A program made the position numbers and the translations under genes. Positions 25,137-33,353 of a stretch of DNA of 34,096 nt are shown one piece after another (the first letter of the stretch is position 1; each line of letters starts with the position of its first letter). Source of the stretch: an uncultured Prevotellaceae bacterium (GTDB taxonomy: Bacteria > Bacteroidota > Bacteroidia > Bacteroidales > Muribaculaceae); the NCBI GenBank assembly GCA_900320245.1, contig ONRP01000026.1:1-34096 (forward strand), in the 5' to 3' direction. The notes under the pieces were generated by a model. The model ran no database searches. It was not told the origin of the DNA and was given only the letters and a program-made list of their open reading frames with translations.

Positions 25137-25188
25137 TAGGCTTCGCCTCAACAATGCCAATACAAAAAACATAAAAAATGTTTATTTG

Positions 25189-25220
25189 TTTGGCGTTGTG
25201 TTCGGCTTGCACTACCTTTG
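25189..25220 (+). promoter_or_regulatory. Promoter of the surA-ostA-mutL gene run
   Basis: TTTG (25189-25192), a 20-base spacer and TACCTTTG (25213-25220) form a perfect consensus. Transcription would start near 25225, downstream of an in-frame ATG at 25178, so that ATG cannot be the start. Confidence 0.85.
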
Positions 25221-25252
25221 TCAGTTTGAAAGGAACTAAAACGAAAATAGAC

Positions 25253-26608
25253 GTGAAATCGAGATTTTTTACAGCATTGGCATTTGTCATGATGGCCCTG
25301 GCTGGCATGGCACAAAACAATGTCGCTGAGGAAGTTGCATGGGTAATCGGTGACGAGCCCATCTTCAAGAGTGAGATTGAGGAACAATACCAGCAGGCCC
25401 TCTATGAGCGCGTGCCCATCGATGGTAATCCATATTGTGTCATCCCCGAGAGGATGGCGATTGACAAACTCTTCCTGGACCAGGCCCGCATCGACACCGT
25501 CGAGGTGCAGCCCAGTGCCATCTCCTCGGAGGTGGAGAACCGCATCAACCTCTTTATCGCCAACCTGGGCTCTAAGGAGAAGGTGGAGGAGTACTTCCGC
25601 ATGCCGCTGCCGCGCCTGCGCGAGAAACTCAACGAGATGTACAGCGAGCAGTACTGCATCCAGCAGGTGCAGAGCGAACTGACCAAGAATGTCAAGGCCA
25701 CGCCCGCCGACGTGCGCCGTTTCTACAACAATATCTCCAAGGACTCGCTGCCCTATATCCCCCTGCAGGTCGAGACCCAGATCATCACCATCAACCCCGT
25801 CATTCCCCAGCAGGAGATTGACGAGGTGAAGGCACGTCTGCGCGACTATGCCCAGCAGGTCAACAGCGGCGAGCGCGAGTTCTCGACGCTGGCCATCCTC
25901 TACAGCCAGGACCAGTCCACGGCCGTCTATGGCGGCGAGACCGGTTTCCAGAGCCGTTCGGTGCTGCTGCCCGAGTATGCCACGGCAGCCTTCAACCTGA
26001 ACGACAGCAAGCGCGTGTCCAACATTGTCGAGACCGACGACGGCTACCATATCATCCAACTCATCGAGAGGCGTGGCGACCGCATCAACACGCGTCACAT
26101 CCTGCTCCGTCCCAAGGTGAGCGACAAGGACCTCATCGACGCCGTCAACCGTTTGGACTCGGTGCGCAACGACATCATTGCCGGCAACAAGACCTTCGAC
26201 GAGATGGCTCTCTTTGTTTCCCAGGACAAGGATTCGCGCAACAACAACGGCCACATGCTCAACGAGAACACCCACAGCAGCCGTTTCGAGATGGCTGAAC
26301 TCCCCGCCGAGGTGGGCAAGAAAATCCGCGACATGCAGCCCGGCGACATCAGCGAGCCGTTCGTCATGATTAACCCCAAGACCCGCCGCGAGCAGGTCGC
26401 CATCGTCAAACTCGTGAAGCGCATCGATGGCCACAAGGCCGACCTTGCCGAGGACTACATGATCATCAAGGACATGTGCGAGGCTGCCGAGAAGGAGAAG
26501 ATTATCCACAAGTGGGTAGAGCAGAAGCAGAAGAGCGTCTACGTCTATATCGAGGAGGGATGGCGCAACTGTGAGTTCGAGTACGACTGGTTGAAGACAG
26601 GAAAATAA
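25253..26608 (+). CDS. SurA-like periplasmic chaperone / peptidylprolyl isomerase
   Basis: A 451-residue protein. The GTG at 25253 is chosen as start: it lies about 28 bases after the predicted transcription start and gives a clean signal peptide (MKSRFFTALAFVMMALAGMAQ). A SurA-type N-terminal domain follows (WVIGDEPIFKSEIEEQYQ..). Two parvulin-like segments follow, at about 150-265 (weak) and 280-390 (RINTRHILLRPK to QVAIVKLVKR). SurA proteins escort outer-membrane proteins through the periplasm. Next comes an OstA-like gene after 51 bases, consistent with an outer-membrane biogenesis operon. It is the second parvulin-type gene in the window and is shorter than the one at 18628. Confidence 0.88.
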   Translation: MKSRFFTALAFVMMALAGMAQNNVAEEVAWVIGDEPIFKSEIEEQYQQALYERVPIDGNPYCVIPERMAIDKLFLDQARIDTVEVQPSAISSEVENRINLFIANLGSKEKVEEYFRMPLPRLREKLNEMYSEQYCIQQVQSELTKNVKATPADVRRFYNNISKDSLPYIPLQVETQIITINPVIPQQEIDEVKARLRDYAQQVNSGEREFSTLAILYSQDQSTAVYGGETGFQSRSVLLPEYATAAFNLNDSKRVSNIVETDDGYHIIQLIERRGDRINTRHILLRPKVSDKDLIDAVNRLDSVRNDIIAGNKTFDEMALFVSQDKDSRNNNGHMLNENTHSSRFEMAELPAEVGKKIRDMQPGDISEPFVMINPKTRREQVAIVKLVKRIDGHKADLAEDYMIIKDMCEAAEKEKIIHKWVEQKQKSVYVYIEEGWRNCEFEYDWLKTGK

Positions 26609-26659
26609 CTTTCCGGCAACCGGCAGTTACTGATTTCTAGGCATTAATCCCTGATTCCC

Positions 26660-28525
26660 ATGTCAGCATCCCGCGACAAGCGCTATCAGCGCCATGACAC
26701 CACAGGCGACAGCAAGGCCTGTTGGCGCCATGTCGTTGCGGCATGCTGTGTGTTTGCACTGCTCATCTCGCCGGTCATGTGGGCGCAGTCGCCACGTGGC
26801 ACCAAGCCGCGCACTACGGTCACCAGGACCTCGACGGCCAAGCGACCCACTAATCCGCAGTCGCCGCAGGCCGCCAAGAAGGGCGCCAAGGGCCCCAAGG
26901 TGAGCCGCATCACCCCCCAGATTCCCAAGGCCAACCGCAACCAGAGCAACAAGGTATTTCTCGAGAATGCCGACATCCTCAGGGCCAACGAGGCCATCAG
27001 CCGTGACTATCAGGTGCTCAAGGGCAATGTCAGGTTCAGGCGCGGCGACATGTATATGTTCTGCGACAGTGCCTACTTCTATGCCGAGACCAGTTCGCTC
27101 GACGCCTTCGGCAACGTGCGCATGACCCAGGGCGACACGCTGTGGGTCTACAGCGACGTGCTCCACTACTACGGTGAACAGGGCGTTGCCGAACTGCGCA
27201 GCAACGTGCGTCTCGAGAACCGCAGCACCACGCTGCTCACCGATGCCCTCGACTACGAAATCAACTCCAACGTGGGCTACTACTTCGATGGCGGCACCAT
27301 CGTCGACAACCGCAACAACACCGAGTTGACCTCGCAGTACGGCCGCTACGAACTCGACACCAAGCAGGCCGAGTTCTCGCGCAACGTCCACCTGGTCAAC
27401 GACCGCTACGAGATGTTCACCGACCTGCTCGACTACAACACCCTGAGCCATATCGCTAAAATCTCGAGCCAGACGCTCATCGTGAGCGACAGCAACACCA
27501 TCAACACGACCAGCGGCTGGTACAACACCAGCGCCGACGATGCCACGCTCTATAACCGTTCGCTCATCACAGCCAAGGACGGCAAGACGCTCGAGGGCGA
27601 CACCGTCTACTACAACCGCACACGCAACTATGGTGAAGCCCGCGGCAATGTCATCATCACCGACCCGAGCAACAAGGTGATCCTTGACGGCGATTACGGC
27701 TACCACGACGACAACGTCCACTACAGTTATGTCACCAAGCGGGCCCGTGCCCGCGAGTTCTCGCAGAAGGATACAATCTACCTGCATGCCGACACGCTGT
27801 GCACGCTCATCAACCACGTCGTCAACGATTCGGTCAACGATTCGGTGAGGGTCCTCAAGGCCTTCAACCAGGTGCGCTTCTACCGCAACGACATCCAGGG
27901 TATCTGCGACTCGCTGCAGTTGAGCGAGGCCGACACCATCATCAATATGTATCGCCATGCCGTGGTCTGGAACCTGGAGAGGCAGATCTTCGGCGACGAA
28001 ATCAATATCCACCTCAACGACAGCGCTGCCGACTGGGCCACGCTGCCCACGGGCGGCTTCATGGCCGAGCACCTGGGCGAAATCTATTATGACCAGTTGA
28101 GCGGCAAGAAGATGAAGGCCTGGTTCGAGAACAAGGAACTGCGGCAACTCGACGTGGACGGTAACGTGCAGGTCATCATGTTCCCCGAGGAGAAAGACTC
28201 CACCTACAACAAGATGGTCAATGCCGAGTCCAGTTACATGCGCCTGAACCTCAAGGCCAAGCAGGAGGTGGACCGCATCGTCATGTGGCCCGAAGTCTCG
28301 GGCAAGGTTACTCCGCTGTACCTGGCCCGCAAGGCCGACCTCTACCTGCCGCAGTTCAAGTGGTATGAATTGCTGCGCCCCCAGTCGCCCGACGATATCT
28401 TTGAGTTGAGCGACGAGCAGCGGCAACTGTGGCAGTCGGTCGAGGGGGGCACCAGGCGACGTGCCGGCAGCAATGCCAATACCAGTGTTCAGGCTACAGA
28501 TACTCAAACCCTCAAAGTTGAATGA
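26660..28525 (+). CDS. OstA-like protein (LptA/LptD N-domain family)
   Basis: A 621-residue envelope protein. A hydrophobic segment (about 24-43, HVVAACCVFALLISPVMWAQ) follows an unusually long charged N-terminus, so it is a late signal or an anchor. A basic Pro/Thr/Lys linker runs to about residue 85. Repeated beta-strand units of the OstA type follow (LKGNVRFRRGDMYMFCDSA, YGEARGNVIITD). The family carries or channels lipopolysaccharide across the periplasm; the Bacteroidetes OstA-like form is less well characterised. It sits between a surA-like gene and mutL, only four bases before the mutL start. A 12-base tandem duplication (27821-27844) gives repeated NDSV. Confidence 0.82.
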   Translation: MSASRDKRYQRHDTTGDSKACWRHVVAACCVFALLISPVMWAQSPRGTKPRTTVTRTSTAKRPTNPQSPQAAKKGAKGPKVSRITPQIPKANRNQSNKVFLENADILRANEAISRDYQVLKGNVRFRRGDMYMFCDSAYFYAETSSLDAFGNVRMTQGDTLWVYSDVLHYYGEQGVAELRSNVRLENRSTTLLTDALDYEINSNVGYYFDGGTIVDNRNNTELTSQYGRYELDTKQAEFSRNVHLVNDRYEMFTDLLDYNTLSHIAKISSQTLIVSDSNTINTTSGWYNTSADDATLYNRSLITAKDGKTLEGDTVYYNRTRNYGEARGNVIITDPSNKVILDGDYGYHDDNVHYSYVTKRARAREFSQKDTIYLHADTLCTLINHVVNDSVNDSVRVLKAFNQVRFYRNDIQGICDSLQLSEADTIINMYRHAVVWNLERQIFGDEINIHLNDSAADWATLPTGGFMAEHLGEIYYDQLSGKKMKAWFENKELRQLDVDGNVQVIMFPEEKDSTYNKMVNAESSYMRLNLKAKQEVDRIVMWPEVSGKVTPLYLARKADLYLPQFKWYELLRPQSPDDIFELSDEQRQLWQSVEGGTRRRAGSNANTSVQATDTQTLKVE

Positions 28526-28529
28526 TGCC

Positions 28530-30371
28530 ATGAGTGATGTGATTAAACTGCTTCCCGATTCGGTAGCCAACCAGATTGCAGCAGGCGAGGTCATACAGCG
28601 TCCTGCCAGCGTCATCAAGGAGTTGGTCGAGAATGCCATCGACGCCCAGGCGACCCACGTCCAGATTATCCTCAAGGACTCGGGACGCACCCTCATCCAG
28701 ATCATCGACGATGGGGTGGGGATGAGCGAGACCGATGCCCGGTTGGCTTTTGAACGTCACAGCACGAGCAAGATACGCAATGCCGAGGACCTGTTCACCC
28801 TCCACACCATGGGATTCCGAGGCGAGGCATTGGCATCGATAGCCGCCATCTCGCAGGTGGAACTGCGCACGCGCAGGCACGATGCGCAACTGGGTACGCG
28901 CCTGGTCATCAATGCCTCGCATTGTGAGAGCCAGGAGCCCGACATGTGCCCCGTGGGCAGCAACTTCATGGTCAAGAACATCTTCTTCAATGTCCCTGCC
29001 CGCCGCCGTTTCCTCAAGTCCAACCAGGTGGAACTGAGCAATATCGTCAAGGAGTTCGAGAAACTGGCCCTGGTCAACTATGCAGTGGAGTTCACGCTCA
29101 TCCACAACGACAACGTGATGTACAAACTGATGAAGGGTACCTTCCGCCAGCGCATAGCGGCCCTAATGGGCAACAGCATCGACCAGCAGTTGCTCCCCGT
29201 GGACATCGACACGTCGCTGGTCAAGATACAGGGCTACGTCGGCAAACCCGAGAATGCCCGCAAGCGCAATGCCCTGCAGTTCATGTTCGTCAACGAGCGC
29301 TACATGCGGCATCCCTACTTCCACAAGGCGGTGATGTCGGCCTACGAGCAACTCATCCCCGAGGGGGAGCAGCCCAACTATTTCCTGCGCTTCAATGTGG
29401 ACCCGCAGTCCATCGACGTGAACATCCATCCCACCAAGACCGAAATCAAGTTCGAGGACGAGATGCCCATCTGGCAGATTCTCGCTGCCGGCGTCAAGGA
29501 GACGCTGGGACGCTTCAGCGAGGTGCCGTCCATCGATTTCGACACACAGGACGCACCGACCATTCCGGCCTACAGCAGCAATGTCGAGGTCCATCGTCCC
29601 GAAATAGACGTCGACACGGCCTATAACCCGTTCAAGTCCCAGGGCAGCAGTCAGCCGCGACAGCATGCGGCGTCGGTGAGCAACTGGGACGAACTGTATG
29701 CCAACTTCGAGCGCAAGAAGCGCGAGAGCACCGACGAGCAACAGGCGTCCTTGCCCTTTGAGGAAGAACCGGCGGTTGCCGATGTTTCTGTAACGGCCCC
29801 AGCGGCCAACGTGCAGACGGCCTACCTGCAACTCAAGGGGCGCTACATCCTGTCGCCCGCCAAGTCGGGACTGATGGTCATCGACCAGCACAGGGCTCAC
29901 GTGCGCATCCTCTTTGACCGTTACATCGGGCGCATCCATTCGGGCTCGATGTCTTCACAGACCATTCTCTTTCCCGAAGTGCTCCACCTGAGTCCTGCTC
30001 AGGCCGTTACCCTCGAGGGTCTGCTGCCCGAGATGGAAAAGATGGGCTTCGTTCTGTCGCGCATGAGTGGCAACGACTGGGCGGTGAACGCGATACCCGC
30101 CGGACTCGACGGGGTGGATGCCGCCGCCATGGTGCAGCAGATTATCGAGTCGGTCGAAAACGGCGGCATGCCGCTCAAGAAGCGCATCCTCGAGCACTTG
30201 GCGCTCACCGTGGCGCGCTCGGCGGCCATTCCCGCGGGCCGCACCCTCATGCAGGAGGAGATGGACCTCATCGTCGCCGACCTGTTGCGGTTGCCGGAGC
30301 CCAATTACACCCCTGACGGGAAAACCATCATCCAGATGATTCCCATCGACCACATTGCCAAAATGTTTTAA
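28530..30371 (+). CDS. mutL: DNA mismatch repair protein MutL
   Basis: A 614-residue MutL. The N-terminal GHKL ATPase is intact: E34 and N35 in ELVENAIDA, DDGVGM near 60-65 and TMGFRGEALASIAAI near 93-107. A linker (about 340-420) leads to the C-terminal dimerisation domain. The endonuclease motifs of MutH-less bacteria are degenerate. DQHA..E reads DQHRAHV (452-458), with the metal-binding Glu as Val458, and the C-terminal CPHGRP motif reads as TPDGKT. The start at 28530 (MSDVIKLLPDSVANQIAAGE) matches the family; an earlier in-frame ATG at 28461 lies inside ostA. It is four bases after the ostA stop and 11 bases before the PHP gene. Confidence 0.95.
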   Translation: MSDVIKLLPDSVANQIAAGEVIQRPASVIKELVENAIDAQATHVQIILKDSGRTLIQIIDDGVGMSETDARLAFERHSTSKIRNAEDLFTLHTMGFRGEALASIAAISQVELRTRRHDAQLGTRLVINASHCESQEPDMCPVGSNFMVKNIFFNVPARRRFLKSNQVELSNIVKEFEKLALVNYAVEFTLIHNDNVMYKLMKGTFRQRIAALMGNSIDQQLLPVDIDTSLVKIQGYVGKPENARKRNALQFMFVNERYMRHPYFHKAVMSAYEQLIPEGEQPNYFLRFNVDPQSIDVNIHPTKTEIKFEDEMPIWQILAAGVKETLGRFSEVPSIDFDTQDAPTIPAYSSNVEVHRPEIDVDTAYNPFKSQGSSQPRQHAASVSNWDELYANFERKKRESTDEQQASLPFEEEPAVADVSVTAPAANVQTAYLQLKGRYILSPAKSGLMVIDQHRAHVRILFDRYIGRIHSGSMSSQTILFPEVLHLSPAQAVTLEGLLPEMEKMGFVLSRMSGNDWAVNAIPAGLDGVDAAAMVQQIIESVENGGMPLKKRILEHLALTVARSAAIPAGRTLMQEEMDLIVADLLRLPEPNYTPDGKTIIQMIPIDHIAKMF

Positions 30372-30382
30372 CACGACCTATC

Positions 30383-31198
30383 ATGTTTGATTTCAAGCGA
30401 ATAACCCAACAAACAGACCTATATAACCTGCACACCCACTCGCAGTATTGCGACGGACATGCTCCGATGGAGGAATTTGTCACCGAGGCGATAGCCCTGG
30501 GCTTTACCCATCTGGGCTTCACGCCCCATTCGCCCATCTCGGTCGAGAGCCCTTGCAACATGAGCCGCGAACAGGTGCAGCAGTACTTCGACGAGATGGA
30601 ACGCCTGCGCAGCGCCTATGGTGACCGCATCGCGCTCTACACGGCCATGGAGATTGACTACGTGAGCGTGGGCGACGGCCCTGCCAGCGACTATTTCAGG
30701 CAGATGCCCCTGGACTACCGCATCGGCTCGGTGCATTTCATCCCCGCCATCGATAATCCCAGCGAGATGGTCGATATCGACGGCAAGTTCTCTGATTTCA
30801 AGGTGCGGATGTCCAAGCACTTCGGCGGCGACATCGAGTATGTCGTCAAGACGTTCTTCTCGCAGATGATGGCCATGGTCGACGAGGGCGGATTCGACAT
30901 CGTGGGACACATGGACAAGATCGGCTTCAATGCCAGCCAGTACCGTGACGGCATCGACGAGGAGCCCTGGTATGACAAACTGGTCATCGACCTGTTCGAG
31001 AACATCATGGACCACCACTACACCATCGAAATCAACACCAAGGCCTGGCTGCAGCGCAACCGCTTCTATCCCAACCTCAAGTACTTCGGGATGCTCAAGC
31101 GCTTCAACGCCCCAGTGGTGGTCAACAGCGACGCCCACTATCCCACGCTGCTCAACAGCGGTCGCCTGGAGGCCATTAAACTCCTCAATGTCCTGTAA
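30383..31198 (+). CDS. PHP-domain phosphatase (histidinol-phosphatase type)
   Basis: A 271-residue PHP-superfamily metal-dependent phosphoesterase, most like HisK/HisJ histidinol-phosphate phosphatases. The metal-binding motifs are in order: HTHSQYCDGH near 17-26, TPHSP near 47, AMEIDY near 88, GSVHF near 114, GHMDK near 174 and NSDAHYP near 249. No his operon is present, so a role in histidine synthesis is not certain; other phosphomonoesters are possible. It starts 11 bases after mutL and is followed by an SGNH hydrolase after 26 bases, so it is likely part of the same transcript. Confidence 0.85.
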   Translation: MFDFKRITQQTDLYNLHTHSQYCDGHAPMEEFVTEAIALGFTHLGFTPHSPISVESPCNMSREQVQQYFDEMERLRSAYGDRIALYTAMEIDYVSVGDGPASDYFRQMPLDYRIGSVHFIPAIDNPSEMVDIDGKFSDFKVRMSKHFGGDIEYVVKTFFSQMMAMVDEGGFDIVGHMDKIGFNASQYRDGIDEEPWYDKLVIDLFENIMDHHYTIEINTKAWLQRNRFYPNLKYFGMLKRFNAPVVVNSDAHYPTLLNSGRLEAIKLLNVL

Positions 31199-31224
31199 AA
31201 CATCCAATTTTCAAGATACCGACT

Positions 31225-32403
31225 ATGAAACAGATGATGAGACTTTCAGCCCTGGCGATAATGCTGGTCGCCATCTTGCCCGCGGCCTTGCGGGCCCAGG
31301 ACTTCACCGATAAGGATACCCTGCGCTATGTGGACGCCATGAACTACCGCCTGATCAACTGGGCCTTTGACCGTACGTTGGCATCGCGCATCCCGTTGAA
31401 TTTCAAGGACAGTGTGCGCCCCACGTTGTGGGACCGTGCCTACTGCACCAGTGGCAAGGGATTCCGCTTTGCCACCAACTCGACGGCCATCGCCGTGCGT
31501 TACAACCTGTTGACCAACATGCACATGATGCACATGGCCGACACCGGCATCAAGGGCACCGACCTCTACATCTGGGACGAGGATACCCACAGTTGGCAGT
31601 TCGTGAACTGCAACCGTCCGGTGCGCATCGACAACGACATCCGTCCCCGTCAGGATTCCATCCAGAGCAAGGTCTACGTCGACCGGCTCGACGGCAAGAT
31701 GCATGAGTACATGCTCTACCTGCCCCTGTACGACGGCGTGAGGTGGATTGAAATCGGCGTTGACAGCACTGCCGTGCTCACACAGCCCGTGCTCAACTCG
31801 CCCCGCGTGGGCAAGAAGTTCGTCTTCTACGGCACGAGCATCCTGCAGGGCGGCTGCGCCTGCCGGCCCGGCATGGTGGCTACGAGCATCATCCAGAGGG
31901 ACCTGGATGTGGAGTGCGTGAATCTGGGCTTCAGCGGTGAGGGCAAGATGGACTCCTGCATGGCCCGCGCGATGGCGTCTATTCCTGACGTGGCGGCCTA
32001 CATCCTGGACCCCATTCCCAACTGCACCAAGGACATGTGCGACACGCTGACCTACGGCTTTGTCAACATCCTGCGCACCCTGCGCCCCGAGGTGCCCATC
32101 TTCATGGTCGAGGGACAGATGTACAGTTATGCCAAGTACAGCGGCTTCTACAGCGAGTACCTGCCGGCAAAGAACAACGAGTACCACAAGAATTACCTGA
32201 AACTCAAGCAGGACAACCCCAACAACCTGTACTATATCACCTGCAAGGACCTCTACGGCCCCAACAACGAGGGCACCGTCGACGGCATCCACCTGACCGA
32301 CATCGGATTCTGGTGGTATGCCCAGAAAATCGAGCCCTACTTGCGTGCGGTGCTCGACGGCACCCCCATCCCGCAGGAGCCTGGCGTGGACGACCCACGT
32401 TAA
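31225..32403 (+). CDS. Secreted SGNH/GDSL hydrolase with N-terminal GxDLY domain
   Basis: A 392-residue predicted secreted esterase. A signal peptide (about 1-24, ending LRAQ) is followed by a beta-rich N-terminal domain with the GxDLY signature (GTDLYIWD, near 112). The SGNH catalytic domain has the nucleophile Ser205 in YGTSILQGG and the catalytic pair Asp353 and His356 in DGIHLTDIGF. Relatives (Pfam Lipase_GDSL_3 with GxDLY) are often acetyl- or carbohydrate-esterases, but the substrate cannot be read from sequence. It follows the PHP gene by 26 bases. A repeat element fills the space after it. Confidence 0.88.
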   Translation: MKQMMRLSALAIMLVAILPAALRAQDFTDKDTLRYVDAMNYRLINWAFDRTLASRIPLNFKDSVRPTLWDRAYCTSGKGFRFATNSTAIAVRYNLLTNMHMMHMADTGIKGTDLYIWDEDTHSWQFVNCNRPVRIDNDIRPRQDSIQSKVYVDRLDGKMHEYMLYLPLYDGVRWIEIGVDSTAVLTQPVLNSPRVGKKFVFYGTSILQGGCACRPGMVATSIIQRDLDVECVNLGFSGEGKMDSCMARAMASIPDVAAYILDPIPNCTKDMCDTLTYGFVNILRTLRPEVPIFMVEGQMYSYAKYSGFYSEYLPAKNNEYHKNYLKLKQDNPNNLYYITCKDLYGPNNEGTVDGIHLTDIGFWWYAQKIEPYLRAVLDGTPIPQEPGVDDPR

Positions 32404-32414
32404 CCTTTAACAAT

Positions 32415-32511
32415 CTCACACAAAGGCGCTAAGTCGCTAAGCATTTTAATATATAATTTTGTGTGAGAATCATGCTACCTTACTTTTAAAACTTAGCGTC
32501 TTAGCGTGAGG
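32415..32511. repeat. Inverted pair of octamer-type intergenic repeats
   Basis: A minus-oriented copy at 32415-32442 (GCTTAGCGACTTAGCGCCTT followed by TGTGTGAG on the minus strand) faces a plus-oriented copy at 32491-32511 (ACTTAGCGTCTTAGCGTGAGG). They are separated by an AT-rich stretch and could fold into an imperfect stem. The family is the same as at 9000-9335. The second copy ends 16 bases before the next start codon. Confidence 0.65.
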
Positions 32512-32526
32512 CAAAATAAGAAGAAA

Positions 32527-33180
32527 ATGAAGACCAAGAAGAGCCATTACATACAAGACCTCATCCTCGAGGGCGAACACGAGCATCAGGATTTCAAATA
32601 CCAGATCACCGATGCCCGCAAGATTGCCCGCTCCATCGCCGCCTTTGCCAACAACAGCGGTGGGCACTTGCTCATCGGTGTCAAGGACAACGGCAACATT
32701 GCCGGCGTGCGCAGCGAGGAGGAAATCTACATGATCGAGACGGCTGCACAGATGTATTGCCGCCCCGAGCAGAAGGTGGCCTTCAAGGTCTTTAACGTCA
32801 ATGGCAAGTCGGTTGTCAAGGCCGACATCGCCGAGGCCGACGAAAAACCCGTCGAAGCCCCCGACGACAACGGCAACTGGCACGTCTATTTCCGTGTCGC
32901 CGACGAGAACGTGCTCGCCAGCCGCCTGCACGAGCACATCATGAAAAACGCCACGGCAAGCGACGAGGAGCAGGAGGATAACGGTACAATCGTCTACAGC
33001 GAGCGCGAGCAGTTGTTGCTCAACTACCTGGACACCCACGGCGGCATCACCCTCGAGGGCTATATGAAATTGGCCCACATCAGCGAGGAAACCGCCATGC
33101 AGACCGTCGTCACCCTCCACGGCATGGGCCTGCTCACCGTGCAGTACCACGACGGCCAATGCCTCATCGTCGCCATATAG
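32527..33180 (+). CDS. AlbA_2 (Schlafen-type) domain protein with winged-helix tail
   Basis: A 217-residue protein. The N-terminal AlbA_2 domain (about 5-120) has the usual pattern: acidic residue then DFK (HEHQDFKYQ), KIARSIAAFANNSGGHLLIGVKDNG, and a later FRV strand. The C-terminal part (about 155-217) looks like a winged helix. AlbA_2 domains are found in putative nucleic-acid-binding or ATP-binding regulators and in some defence proteins; its function here is unknown. The ATG at 32527 is preferred, because an in-frame GTG at 32506 lies inside the repeat element. The purine-rich AATAAGAAGAAA upstream may aid initiation. Confidence 0.8.
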   Translation: MKTKKSHYIQDLILEGEHEHQDFKYQITDARKIARSIAAFANNSGGHLLIGVKDNGNIAGVRSEEEIYMIETAAQMYCRPEQKVAFKVFNVNGKSVVKADIAEADEKPVEAPDDNGNWHVYFRVADENVLASRLHEHIMKNATASDEEQEDNGTIVYSEREQLLLNYLDTHGGITLEGYMKLAHISEETAMQTVVTLHGMGLLTVQYHDGQCLIVAI

Positions 33181-33290
33181 CGAGCCTCGCTGTACTATTA
33201 AAAATTACTGCATTTGTCGATGTGACGGCACTGATCAGTTTCGTCCTCACTGGCTCCTGGTAAACGTTCTGCTGATTGAACGATAAACAC

Positions 33291-33328
33291 GAACGAGGGA
33301 GATGCATGGTTGTGCATCTCCCTCGTTC
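33291..33328. terminator. Bidirectional hairpin between convergent genes
   Basis: GAACGAGGGAGATGCA (33291-33306) and TGCATCTCCCTCGTTC (33313-33328) form a perfect 16-bp stem with a six-base loop. It lies between the 3' ends of the AlbA_2 gene and the DUF3127 gene, where a shared terminator is expected. Neither strand shows a long T-run. Confidence 0.7.
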
Positions 33329-33353
33329 ATTATCATATAGTGCCGTCTTCAGT

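Noticed and set aside
26663-28705. Long open frame on the minus strand opposite the OstA-like gene (680 codons)
   Set aside because: Composition is typical of an antisense shadow, and the OstA-like repeats and operon spacing favour the plus strand.
32506-32526. GTG start for the AlbA_2 gene
   Set aside because: The codon is part of the dispersed octamer repeat; the ATG at 32527 has a purine-rich region upstream and begins a normal protein.
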